Under the pieces are notes generated by a model. It did not search any database. It saw nothing but the letters and a program-made list of their open reading frames with translations, and was not told the DNA's origin. Below are positions 1 to 6,848 of a stretch of DNA of 15,824 nt, piece by piece; positions within the stretch are counted from its first letter, which is position 1; every line of letters starts with the position of its first letter. This stretch comes from Treponema sp. (GTDB lineage Bacteria > Spirochaetota > Spirochaetia > Treponematales > Breznakiellaceae): positions 1 to 15,824 of the forward strand of contig JAISYA010000065.1 of NCBI GenBank assembly GCA_031270205.1, read 5' to 3'. Made by a program: the position numbers and the translations under genes.

Positions 1-492
1 ACGGGACTTATGCTGCCCCCGGCTATTCTGCCCACCATCTGGGTTATGCAGGTTATCGGCATATACCGTTCCCTCTTTGGAATGATCCTGGTGGAGGCCG
101 CCCTGAACATTCCCTTTACGGTCATGCTCTACCGGGGATATACGGCGTCGATCCCCAGGGAAATTGAGGAAGCCGCCTACGTGGACGGCTGTAATTCCAT
201 ACGGCTCTTTTCCCAAATTATTTTCCCCCTGCTCCTGCCGGTAACCGCCACCGTAACGGTGCTCTCGTCGGTCAACATATTCAACGACTTTGTAAATCCC
301 CTTTACTTCCTGCCGGGAGGCAAAAACCCCACCGTCCAGTTAACCCTGTACAATTTCATGGGCCGTTACGCCAGCTCCTGGAATTTGCTCTTTGCAAATG
401 TGGTACTGATCACCATTCCGCCGCTGCTGCTGTTTATCTTTTTTAACAAGAAGATCATTTCCGGCATTACCGCCGGCGCGGTAAAGGGCTGA
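1..492 (+). CDS. Carbohydrate ABC transporter permease, MalG family (5' end cut off by window)
   Basis: This is the C-terminal part of an inner-membrane permease of the CUT1 sugar-ABC family; the reading frame is open from base 1. The family moves oligosaccharides or glycosides across the inner membrane with a partner permease, a substrate-binding protein and a MsmX/MalK-type ATPase. Seen: hydrophobic segments near both ends, the EAA loop that contacts the ATPase (IEEAAYVDGCNSIRLF, about residues 54-69, followed by the usual I-x-LP), and the family's typical ending with GITAGAVKG at the very C-terminus. The gene ends in TGA at 490-492, just before an inverted/tandem repeat element. The other transporter genes would lie to the left. 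The substrate cannot be told from this fragment. The family call is secure. Confidence 0.93.
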   Translation, partial: TGLMLPPAILPTIWVMQVIGIYRSLFGMILVEAALNIPFTVMLYRGYTASIPREIEEAAYVDGCNSIRLFSQIIFPLLLPVTATVTVLSSVNIFNDFVNPLYFLPGGKNPTVQLTLYNFMGRYASSWNLLFANVVLITIPPLLLFIFFNKKIISGITAGAVKG

Positions 493-493
493 A

Positions 494-616
494 CAGGTAA
501 CAAATAGCAAGTAGCAGGTTTTGTTGTTTGCCGGTGCTGCTTGCTGCCTGACGAATGGCGGGGTTTGCTATCTGCTATCTGCTATCTGTTATCTGTTATC
601 TGCTATCTGTTACCTG
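494..616. repeat. Heptamer repeat element with inverted outer arms
   Basis: Seven contiguous 7-bp units run from 566 to 614: TGCTATC three times, TGTTATC twice, TGCTATC, then TGTTACC. The left side holds the same motif inverted: GGTAACA (496-502), AATAGCA (503-509) and AGTAGCA (510-516). CAGGTAACA (494-502) pairs perfectly with TGTTACCTG (608-616), and the pairing extends to 15 of 16 bases against 601-616. The transcript could therefore fold into a long imperfect hairpin from either strand. It lies between two convergent genes and runs into the minus-strand ATPase, supplying its last codons (Gly-Asn-Arg) and its TAG stop (603-605). It may work as a bidirectional terminator or be a dispersed genomic repeat. 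Structure is seen; function is inferred. Confidence 0.8.
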
Positions 617-1385
617 CCTTATGGCAGCGTGTAAATCCCCCCGCGCCGGTCTCCCGCATGGGCGGGCGTTCGCGCAGGCAGCGATCCTCCGCCAGGGGGC
701 AGCGCTCGGCAAAGGCGCAGCCGGCGGCGGCTTTCACCGTGGCGCTGCTCACCTCGCCCCGGAGCGCGGGCGCGGCCGCCTGTACGCCGGCGTTGTCAAG
801 CGGCCCCCGGCTTGCCGCGGAAAAGAGCAGCTTGGTGTAGGGATGCCGCGCTTCAAGGTAGAGGTTCTCCGCCGGCGCTTCCTCCATAAGCTCGCCTCGA
901 TACATCACGCCGATGCGGTCGCAGAAATACGACGCCACTTTAAGATCGTGGGCGATAAACAGAAACGACAATTTGCGCCGGGATTTAATATCCAAAAGCA
1001 GATTCAGTATCTGCCCCTGAATGGAAACGTCCAGGGCGGAGACCACCTCGTCGCAGATGAGGAGTTCCGGCTGCATAAGAAGACCCCGGGCTATGGAGAT
1101 CCTCTGCCGCTGGCCCCCGGAAAATTCCGCCGGCCGCCTTTCCAGGTCCGCTTCGGAAAGGCCCACTTCCTCCAGGATGGCCGCGGCCTCGATACGCGCC
1201 CGCTTCTTCCCCGGCCACCGCGATGAAAAGCGGCAGCCCGCGGTCAGCACCTCGTAGATCGTCATGCGTGGATTGAGGGAACGGGCCGGGTCCTGAAACA
1301 CGTATTTTACCTTTTCACGGTACATTTTAAGTTCCCCGAATCACAGGCGGCGCACATCAATGCTGTCGTCAAAAATATACCGCCC
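603..1385 (-). pseudogene. Decayed oligopeptide/dipeptide ABC transporter ATPase (OppF/DppF type)
   Basis: Remnant of the cytoplasmic ATPase subunit of a peptide-type importer. Reading from the ATG at 1325, a 240-residue frame keeps the Q-loop region (VFQDPARSLNPRM, residues 9-21), the signature FSGGQ (68-72), Walker B with D92-E93 (DEVVSALD; the family usually has DEP-S/T-SALD), the H-loop IAHD (H126), and the peptide-importer tail with RHPYTKLL and the cysteine cluster GCAFAERCP. The Walker A P-loop and roughly the first 80 residues are absent. Upstream in the same frame, bases 1344-1385 still read like the family (GRYIFDDSIDVRRL), but a TGA at 1341-1343 interrupts them. Nothing resembling a P-loop occurs up to the divergent gene at 1512. 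The C-terminus is made by a heptamer repeat. It cannot bind ATP normally. A sequencing error could explain the TGA but not the missing P-loop. Confidence 0.85.
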
Positions 1386-1406
1386 CCGTCGCTTTAGCCC
1401 TAAAAA

Positions 1407-1419
1407 GGTGACTGACACC
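1407..1419. repeat. Short imperfect palindrome (GGTGACTGACACC)
   Basis: The 13-mer GGTG-ACTGA-CACC has 4-bp complementary ends and sits in an A-rich context just beyond the last recognisable homology of the decayed ATPase. Its form recalls the short palindromes that flank REP-associated (RAYT/IS200-like) elements, but only one copy occurs in this window. The resemblance is from memory, so the mobile-element link is weak. Confidence 0.3.
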
Positions 1420-1436
1420 CTTGCGGCCAAGAAAAA

Positions 1437-1458
1437 CAACGCGGCGCGGCGCGCGTTG
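1437..1458. promoter_or_regulatory. GC-rich dyad overlapping the -35 box
   Basis: CAACGCG (1437-1443) and CGCGTTG (1452-1458) form perfect 7-bp arms separated by 8 bp. The right arm covers the first bases of the TTGACA hexamer at 1456-1461. That is a natural place for a repressor operator controlling the gene at 1512. No known regulator family is recognised. Confidence 0.35.
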
Positions 1459-1484
1459 ACAGCTATCCTGAAACCCTTTACTAT
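1456..1484 (+). promoter_or_regulatory. Sigma-70-type promoter for the gene at 1512
   Basis: A perfect -35 TTGACA (1456-1461), a 17-bp spacer and a -10 TACTAT (1479-1484, four of six consensus bases) lie in an AT-rich patch. The expected start of transcription is near 1491, giving a leader of about 20 nt. The leader contains the Shine-Dalgarno AGGGGG (1502-1507), four bases before the ATG. Confidence 0.65.
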
Positions 1485-1511
1485 TTAGAAAATAACAGTT
1501 TAGGGGGCGCG

Positions 1512-3167
1512 ATGCCGCAGGATGTTTTTCAGGGAGAAATGGACCCGGATATTGCCGCTTTGCTGGGAGTAGAAGCCGGAGGCGCCCAGCCCGCGCCGGA
1601 TTCCGCCCTGGCCCCAACCCCGGATTTCGGTGAAACCGGCGGGCCGGAGAGCGGGGAACAGGAAGACCTTCACAGGGTGGACCTTGGCGCTGCGGGTTTT
1701 CCCCGGATAGGCAAGCGCTTTGAAGAGACTCCCCATGATTTTTTCAATGATCCCAATTACTACAAGGCTGCCCTTTCCGGCGAGGGGGAAGCCTCCCGGA
1801 AAATACACGTCGTATTGCAGAAATACCTTGCCGCCAAAGACCCCAAGGACCGCAGTGTTTTCCGCCAGCAGGTCATCGTCCAGTTTTGGAATTTTCTCCT
1901 GGGCGTGGCAAAAAAAACGCCGGGAAATATTCCGGCGGCGAAAAAATACCTGCTCCGCTTCGGCATGCTGCATCCTACCTTTATTTCCGCGGAAACCAGA
2001 ACCCTGTTTGCCAAGATCGTCGTGGAAAACGAGCTTAACCAGCCCGTCTACTATATGGACGAATGGTTCAGAGGGGTGGGCACGGGGATCATACGGGTTT
2101 CCACCACCGACGAGGTAAAAGTAGCCAGAAACAACAACGCGGTGCGGATGCAGCAGTTGCTGGAAAAAGCCCTGGGCAAACTCGACGGCGCCAAAACGCT
2201 GCTCAAGACAAAGGACCAGGAACGGCTGAATCTGGAGAAAATGTTACAGGAACGGATCAATATCATCTTTGAACATTTTCCCCTGGCAGGCCTTGAGGAT
2301 ATCAACGCCTGCTACAGCGAGTCCCAGAAAAAGACCTTCGGTGAAATCATGGAAGTGATAAAGGGTCTGCTGAAAGCCGACCGTGAGCTGGAGCTTTACG
2401 CGAGGGATTACCGGCAGGCGGAAACGGATGTACAGGGTCTGCAGGAAAAAATCGATGAAGAAGGCGGGGCTGTTATGGTGGACCTCGCGGCAATAGATAG
2501 CGAGTTCGACACTGTCCGTCAGATGGCAAAAATGACCGTCGGCCGCCAGGGGAATCACTTCCCCATTTTAAGCGGCGAATATTTTCACTGCGGTCCCCAC
2601 GATATCGGCTACCGGGAAAACGTCATCTCCCTGCTCGGCCGAATCGAAAGCATCGATCCCGAAGCTTACTGCCGCGTGTACAAAAACCGTCTTAACCGCA
2701 TCGCCCCTTATGTAATACTCCTCCCCACTTACGGCGACACCGGATTCTGCTGGGAGCCGTTTGACCGCTTTAACCGGGCCACGAGCCGGGGCCGCATTGT
2801 CGTCCCCATGTATCCCAAAAATTTATACGCTGCCGTGCTTTCCGCGGTAGCCGACCTCCGCTGGCAGGCGGCCAAGGAAAAAGCGTCTTACTACTGGATG
2901 GAAGAGGGCATTACCGGACACTACTACCAATGGTTCGCCGCCCAGAAACTCAAAGGCGACGTAAAAGAATTTTTTATTCAGGACTACATCCTCTGGATGA
3001 CCAAGGAAGCGGAAGGTATACAAAAACTCGACAAGGAAATCCGGGGAATTTTCTGGCGCTATATGCCTTTCTCCAGGGAAGTCAAAGAAAAACTCCGCAA
3101 CCGCTCTTACGTATACCAGGAACTCTACCAGCGCGACCTGAACCGCGCTATGTCCGACGGGTATTGA
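1512..3167 (+). CDS. Conserved-type hypothetical protein, 551 aa, probably cytoplasmic
   Basis: I do not recognise a named family. The start is supported by AGGGGG four bases upstream and a good promoter. There is no signal peptide or membrane segment. Residues 1-60 are acidic, Pro/Gly/Ala-rich and look disordered. Residues about 70-200 are a helical domain rich in aromatic and basic residues. Residues about 205-330 are charged, heptad-like and probably coiled coil (LLEKALGKLDGAKTLL and following). The C-terminal 200 residues are a compact domain full of Tyr/Trp/Phe (for example HYYQWFAAQKLKGD near 480). No catalytic motif is evident. Codon use matches the neighbours, so it appears native. 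It is transcribed away from the decayed ATPase, and its last 43 bp overlap the 3' end of apbE on the other strand. The overall style suggests a lineage-restricted spirochaete protein; this is inference. Confidence 0.85.
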   Translation: MPQDVFQGEMDPDIAALLGVEAGGAQPAPDSALAPTPDFGETGGPESGEQEDLHRVDLGAAGFPRIGKRFEETPHDFFNDPNYYKAALSGEGEASRKIHVVLQKYLAAKDPKDRSVFRQQVIVQFWNFLLGVAKKTPGNIPAAKKYLLRFGMLHPTFISAETRTLFAKIVVENELNQPVYYMDEWFRGVGTGIIRVSTTDEVKVARNNNAVRMQQLLEKALGKLDGAKTLLKTKDQERLNLEKMLQERINIIFEHFPLAGLEDINACYSESQKKTFGEIMEVIKGLLKADRELELYARDYRQAETDVQGLQEKIDEEGGAVMVDLAAIDSEFDTVRQMAKMTVGRQGNHFPILSGEYFHCGPHDIGYRENVISLLGRIESIDPEAYCRVYKNRLNRIAPYVILLPTYGDTGFCWEPFDRFNRATSRGRIVVPMYPKNLYAAVLSAVADLRWQAAKEKASYYWMEEGITGHYYQWFAAQKLKGDVKEFFIQDYILWMTKEAEGIQKLDKEIRGIFWRYMPFSREVKEKLRNRSYVYQELYQRDLNRAMSDGY

Positions 3168-4192
3168 TTTAGCTCATAACGGTCACTGGTCAGACTGAAA
3201 ATCCCTTCCAGGCCGGAGGTGATTCTTACCGTATGGTCTTCGAAAACAAAAATGGCCCCGGTGTCCGGCAGAGTTTCAATCAGCGCTTTACCTTTTTCAT
3301 AACCCAGGGCGAAGACCGCCGTTGAAAGGCCGTCGGCGTCAATGGAACGGCCGGCAACAATGGTCACCGAAAGGAGGCCGTTGTTCACCGGGTAGCCGTC
3401 CCCGCTTGAAAGAATGTGATGATAGCGCCTGCCGCCGGCCTCAAAGTAGCGCTCGTAAACCCCGCTCGTAACAACACTTTTATCCCGCACCGGCAATACG
3501 CCGATGTAAGCGCCCCGCTCATCCAGGGGGTCCTGCACGCCGATACGCCAGGGCGCTCCCCGCTTGCCGTCACGGCCGCCCAGGGCCAGAATGTTGCCGC
3601 CCAGGTCGAAAATGCCGCGCCCTGCCCCGCCTTCCCGCGCCAGGCCGGCCGCCTCATCCGCGGCATAGCCCTTGGCGATAGCGCCCAAGTCCAGGGCCAT
3701 ACCCTGCCGCCTGAGAAAAGCCGTTCCCCGCTGCCGGTCAATGACAAGATCGCGCCAGTCCACCAGCGCCAGGGCCCCGGCAATTTCCTCTTCATCAGGA
3801 ATCCGGCCCTCGGAGGTTCCACTCCCGATGTCCCAGAGCGCAGCCAGCGGCCCTATGGTGGGATCAAAAGCGCCGCCGCTCAATTCGGCGTAGTACAGGG
3901 CCCGTTCCAGCACTTCAATCAGGTCTGCCGAAACTTCCACCGGGGCAATTCCGGCGTTCCGGTTAATCCGGGCCACTTCAGAATCCCCGGCTTCCGGCCG
4001 GGCGCTCATGGTCCGGTCAATTTCCCGTATTCGCGCGAATATTCGGGCGTACAGTTTATCGCTTCCACTCTCATACAGATTAATGTCGCAGACCGTACCC
4101 AGGGCAAATTCCATCCGCGCCGCCGGGGCGGGCCTGGCGCACGCGGAAAAACAGACAACAATGATACAGGCATATAACTGAAAAAATTTCAT
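3125..4192 (-). CDS. apbE: FAD:protein FMN transferase, ApbE-type lipoprotein
   Basis: ApbE transfers FMN from FAD onto Ser/Thr of flavoproteins (RnfG/NqrC type and others) on the outer face of the inner membrane. Seen: an N-terminal hydrophobic stretch ending in a lipobox-like FSAC with Cys18, which predicts a lipoprotein; GGAFDPTIGPL (about 106-116); DLGAIAKGYAAD (168-179); DLGGN (196-200); and the metal/flavin region DADGLSTAVFALG (285-297). The family's H-x-I-D-P-x-T-G segment is divergent here (HHILSSGDGYP, 258-268). The length of 355 aa is normal. I chose the ATG at 4192 rather than the TTG one codon upstream; no convincing Shine-Dalgarno precedes it. It follows the desulfurase stop by 11 bp, so it is probably cotranscribed and perhaps translationally coupled. 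Its C-terminal codons overlap the convergent gene by 43 bp. No flavinylation target is visible nearby. Confidence 0.93.
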   Translation of the reverse strand: MKFFQLYACIIVVCFSACARPAPAARMEFALGTVCDINLYESGSDKLYARIFARIREIDRTMSARPEAGDSEVARINRNAGIAPVEVSADLIEVLERALYYAELSGGAFDPTIGPLAALWDIGSGTSEGRIPDEEEIAGALALVDWRDLVIDRQRGTAFLRRQGMALDLGAIAKGYAADEAAGLAREGGAGRGIFDLGGNILALGGRDGKRGAPWRIGVQDPLDERGAYIGVLPVRDKSVVTSGVYERYFEAGGRRYHHILSSGDGYPVNNGLLSVTIVAGRSIDADGLSTAVFALGYEKGKALIETLPDTGAIFVFEDHTVRITSGLEGIFSLTSDRYELNQYPSDIARFRSRW

Positions 4193-4203
4193 CAAGAGTG
4201 GTA

Positions 4204-5352
4204 TCAGTATAAGCGGTTTTTTCTTAATTCAGCAACCATGGGAGGCAGCTTGTCAATAATATAATTTATTTCCCCTTCCGTGTTATATGCGGAAAGCGAA
4301 ATTCGCAGGGCGCTACGGGCTATATCATCATCATATCCCATTGCGCTTAAAACATGCGGACCCTCTTTGGATGAGGCGGAGCACGCGGAACCGGGGCTTG
4401 CGCAAATTCCAGCCTCATTCAGTTTATTGATCAATAAGGCGCTTTCTATATTTTCAAAAACAAACGACGCAAGTCCCGGCAGACGTTCAACAGGATCGCC
4501 GGTAAGGTACGCTCCCGGTATTTTTAGAATGTTTTCGATTAACCTGTCTCGTAATGAAGTTATACTGTTTGTTACAGCGGGCAGCGCCGTAACGCCTTCT
4601 TCCACCGCAGCGGCCATACCGGCTGTTCCCGGAACATTTTCAGTCCCGGAGCGCAGGCCCTTTTCCTGACCGCCTCCGGTGTGGTACGGCGGTAAATGAA
4701 GCGGCAGGCGGATAAACAAAGCCCCGACGCCTTTTGGTCCGTGCAATTTATGGGCCGACATGGAAAGCAAATCAATTCCAAGGTAATGAACATCTATGGG
4801 TATATGCGTAATTGCCTGCACCGCGTCTGTATGAAACAGTACACCGCGTTTATGCGCCGTATCGCACAGTTTTTTTACCGGCATTAATGTCCCGACAACA
4901 TTATTTGCCATCATAACGCTGACTAAAATGGTGTCTTCCCTAATGGCGTCTTGCAGCTGCTCAGGTGATATTCCGCCGTTTTTGTCCGGTTTTAATAATG
5001 TTACACTGTAGCCGCGTAATTCGAGTTTTTCCAGTGTCCGCAAAACCGCGCTATGCTCAACAGCGGATGAAATAATATGTTTTCCCTTGTCTTTCTTTAA
5101 TTGGCAAACGCCGTCTATCGCCCAATTGTTGCTTTCTGTTCCTCCCGAAGTAAAATATATTTCATTATTGTATGCCCCTATTGCCTTTGCAACGATACTG
5201 CGTGAATCCTCCAGCGCCTTTTTTGCTTCCTGCCCGTAACTGTGGATTGCCGACGGATTGCCGAATTTTTCCCGGAAATAAGGAAGCATTGCCGAAAATG
5301 CCTTTTCCGAAACCGCGGTAGTGGCGGAATTATCAACATATATTCTTTCCAT
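4204..5352 (-). CDS. Cysteine desulfurase, NifS/IscS family (class V aminotransferase)
   Basis: This PLP enzyme takes sulfur from cysteine as a persulfide, giving alanine, to feed Fe-S cluster or thio-cofactor assembly. Seen: YVDNSATT (5-12), the PLP-stacking H100 in SAVEHSA, D176 in HTDAVQA, the Schiff-base lysine K202 in SAHKLHGPKG, RSGTENV (234-240), and the catalytic C324 in SPGSACSASSKEGPHVL. The full length is 382 aa. The ATG directly follows the TGA of the OmpA-like gene (TGAATG), with GGAG upstream, so the two are translationally coupled. Base composition is odd: sampled 60-base lines are about 38-50% GC, against about 65% in a line from the gene next door. That suggests acquisition by transfer into an existing operon. 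No IscU, NifU or SufE partner is present. NifS-like (group I) fits best; the exact physiological role is open. Confidence 0.94.
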   Translation of the reverse strand: MERIYVDNSATTAVSEKAFSAMLPYFREKFGNPSAIHSYGQEAKKALEDSRSIVAKAIGAYNNEIYFTSGGTESNNWAIDGVCQLKKDKGKHIISSAVEHSAVLRTLEKLELRGYSVTLLKPDKNGGISPEQLQDAIREDTILVSVMMANNVVGTLMPVKKLCDTAHKRGVLFHTDAVQAITHIPIDVHYLGIDLLSMSAHKLHGPKGVGALFIRLPLHLPPYHTGGGQEKGLRSGTENVPGTAGMAAAVEEGVTALPAVTNSITSLRDRLIENILKIPGAYLTGDPVERLPGLASFVFENIESALLINKLNEAGICASPGSACSASSKEGPHVLSAMGYDDDIARSALRISLSAYNTEGEINYIIDKLPPMVAELRKNRLY

Positions 5353-6597
5353 TCAATTCTCCAGAATTGTAATTTCCACGCGGCGGTTCCGGCTTTTGCC
5401 TTCCTCGCTGCTGTTGTCGGCGACGGGCTGTTCCGCTCCATAGCCCCGTACCACCACACGCTCAGGGCCGCGGACTTTTTTGGCGATCAGGTACTCGGCG
5501 ACAAGCGCGGCCCGTTCCGCCGAAAGCCGCATTCGGCCTTCGGCGGTCCCCGCAAGGGCGGTATGCCCCCCGACCAGAATGTCCCGGTCCGGGTAGCGGG
5601 AAAGGATGCCGGCGATCTTGTCGAGTTTTTCCCGCTCGCCGGGAAGCATGACGGCGGTATCGGCCTGAAAACGGATGTTTTCAAGACTGATCGTTATGCC
5701 TTCGTCAACCACCCGCACCGAGGCGTTGGGAATATTTAAGCGGTTTATTTCCTCGTTTATTTCTTCGGCAATTTTTTCTTTGTCCATTTTCGGCGACTCA
5801 ATTATTTCCGCCTCGGCGCTTCCACGGTATTCAACGGTACGCCCGTCGGAAAGGGTGAATACCATGCGGAATTGTTCCTGATACGCGGCGGGCTGTCCCA
5901 GGGCTTTGTCCCAGTACACCGTTTGATCCGACGCGCCCATAATGCGCCGCGGCCAGACCCGGCCCCGGACCGCCTGCGGCTCGGAGAGGATACGGTAGCT
6001 CACCGAAAAGGCCGGATAGTTTTTGCCCTTCCAGCGCCGCTCTCCCAGAAACACATAATCCGCGGTAAACGGTATGCGGTACGGTTCGGCGATGCCGAAG
6101 CTGTCGCGGAAATCGTGCGTCTCGTACCCTTCGGCGCTCCATTTTTCGCCGGTTTGCAGGTCCCTGCCGGGGAATACCGGCACGTTCCGTACCACGGGCA
6201 TATAGTATTTTCGATCAATGGTGATATAGCCCAGCGGGTCCCGCGCAAACTCGGACTCGTATTCCCTGGCCCACTGAAAACTCCGCGTGTTGGAGCCGCG
6301 GCCCCCAGTTCCGGCAGCCCCCGTGGCCCGTTCCGATGTCTGAAAGACCGCCCGGTGAAGTCCCCTCCCGTCCGGCGTCACATCATTTACTTCCACCGCG
6401 ATCCGGTTCAATATTTCCGCCCGGTGACTCAAGCGGTAATCGATATACACATCTTCCCGTACTGAGGAGAGAATCCGGTATTTATCACCCGCTTCCTGCC
6501 GGTAAGAAAATTCCTCAGAGCCGGCCGGCGGAAACAGGCCGAACAAAAAGCCCAAAGCCATGGGAAGCAGATGTTTCAGCGCCGGTTTATTTTTCAT
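5353..6597 (-). CDS. OmpA-domain envelope protein with an N-terminal domain of unknown function
   Basis: Predicted exported protein of 414 aa that should bind peptidoglycan. A signal-peptide-like start (KHLLPMALGFLFGLFPPAG) is followed by a beta-rich domain of about 240 residues that I cannot name, a short charged helix (270-287), and a C-terminal OmpA/MotB domain (about 300-412). The latter shows IRFQADTAVMLPG, GHTALAG (344-350), RMRLSAERA (355-363) and NRRVEITI (404-411). The canonical GHTD aspartate, which contacts diaminopimelate in studied OmpA proteins, is Ala347 here; the partner arginine (R362) is kept. The ATG at 6597 has GAGGGGG (6603-6609) five bases upstream. It is first in an operon with the desulfurase (stop and start adjacent) and apbE. 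The domain call is secure, the biological role is not. Confidence 0.9.
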   Translation of the reverse strand: MKNKPALKHLLPMALGFLFGLFPPAGSEEFSYRQEAGDKYRILSSVREDVYIDYRLSHRAEILNRIAVEVNDVTPDGRGLHRAVFQTSERATGAAGTGGRGSNTRSFQWAREYESEFARDPLGYITIDRKYYMPVVRNVPVFPGRDLQTGEKWSAEGYETHDFRDSFGIAEPYRIPFTADYVFLGERRWKGKNYPAFSVSYRILSEPQAVRGRVWPRRIMGASDQTVYWDKALGQPAAYQEQFRMVFTLSDGRTVEYRGSAEAEIIESPKMDKEKIAEEINEEINRLNIPNASVRVVDEGITISLENIRFQADTAVMLPGEREKLDKIAGILSRYPDRDILVGGHTALAGTAEGRMRLSAERAALVAEYLIAKKVRGPERVVVRGYGAEQPVADNSSEEGKSRNRRVEITILEN

Positions 6598-6759
6598 ATA
6601 CGCCCCCTCATACGTATCGGCAGTTTGGGAGCGGTTCTAAAACAGCAATTCATTGTTACCAGTGGCCTGCCGCGGCCCACAGGACGCAACGCTTACAGGA
6701 GTTGATATTAAACCAGGCTTCCGAAGATGAACATAATCGGGATAATGCTCAAAAGCCTC

Positions 6760-6789
6760 CGTAATACGAAGGGACGTAATACGAAGGGA
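6760..6789. repeat. Two perfect tandem copies of a 15-mer
   Basis: CGTAATACGAAGGGA occurs at 6760-6774 and again at 6775-6789 with no mismatch. The period is a multiple of three. It could be a slippage duplication or paired binding sites in the leader/promoter region of the OmpA operon. Confidence 0.85.
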
Positions 6790-6794
6790 CCATT

Positions 6795-6813
6795 GCCCAC
6801 AAAATTTGCGGGC
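6795..6813 (-). terminator. Hairpin downstream of the DUF6941-like gene, possible terminator
   Basis: Read on the minus strand, GCCCGCA-AATTT-TGTGGGC is a 7-bp stem (one G-U wobble as RNA) with a 5-nt loop, starting about 35 nt after the stop codon at 6849. No U tract follows on either strand, so a classic intrinsic terminator is unlikely. It may be a 3'-end stabiliser or a Rho-related structure. Confidence 0.35.
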
Positions 6814-6848
6814 CTTACCGCATTAAAGGGGAACAAACACAGGTAACG

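Larger units (their letters stand above)
6598..6848. other. 251-bp gap upstream of the OmpA operon
   Basis: No convincing gene lies here. It holds a two-copy 15-bp tandem repeat (6760-6789), a hairpin (6795-6813), and a weaker GC-rich inverted segment around 6663-6681. A 39-codon plus-strand frame (6727-6846) spans the repeat but has no recognisable product. Both the end of the DUF6941-like gene and the promoter of the OmpA operon must be here. I could not pick a clear -10/-35 pair. Confidence 0.5.

Noticed and set aside
603..1325. Calling the 240-residue ATPase frame a functional gene
   Set aside because: It lacks the Walker A P-loop, and homology continues upstream through a TGA, so it is a remnant.
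6727..6846. 39-codon plus-strand frame spanning the 15-bp tandem repeat
   Set aside because: No ribosome site, no recognisable product, and the repeat alone gives a repeated RNTKG peptide; treated as intergenic.
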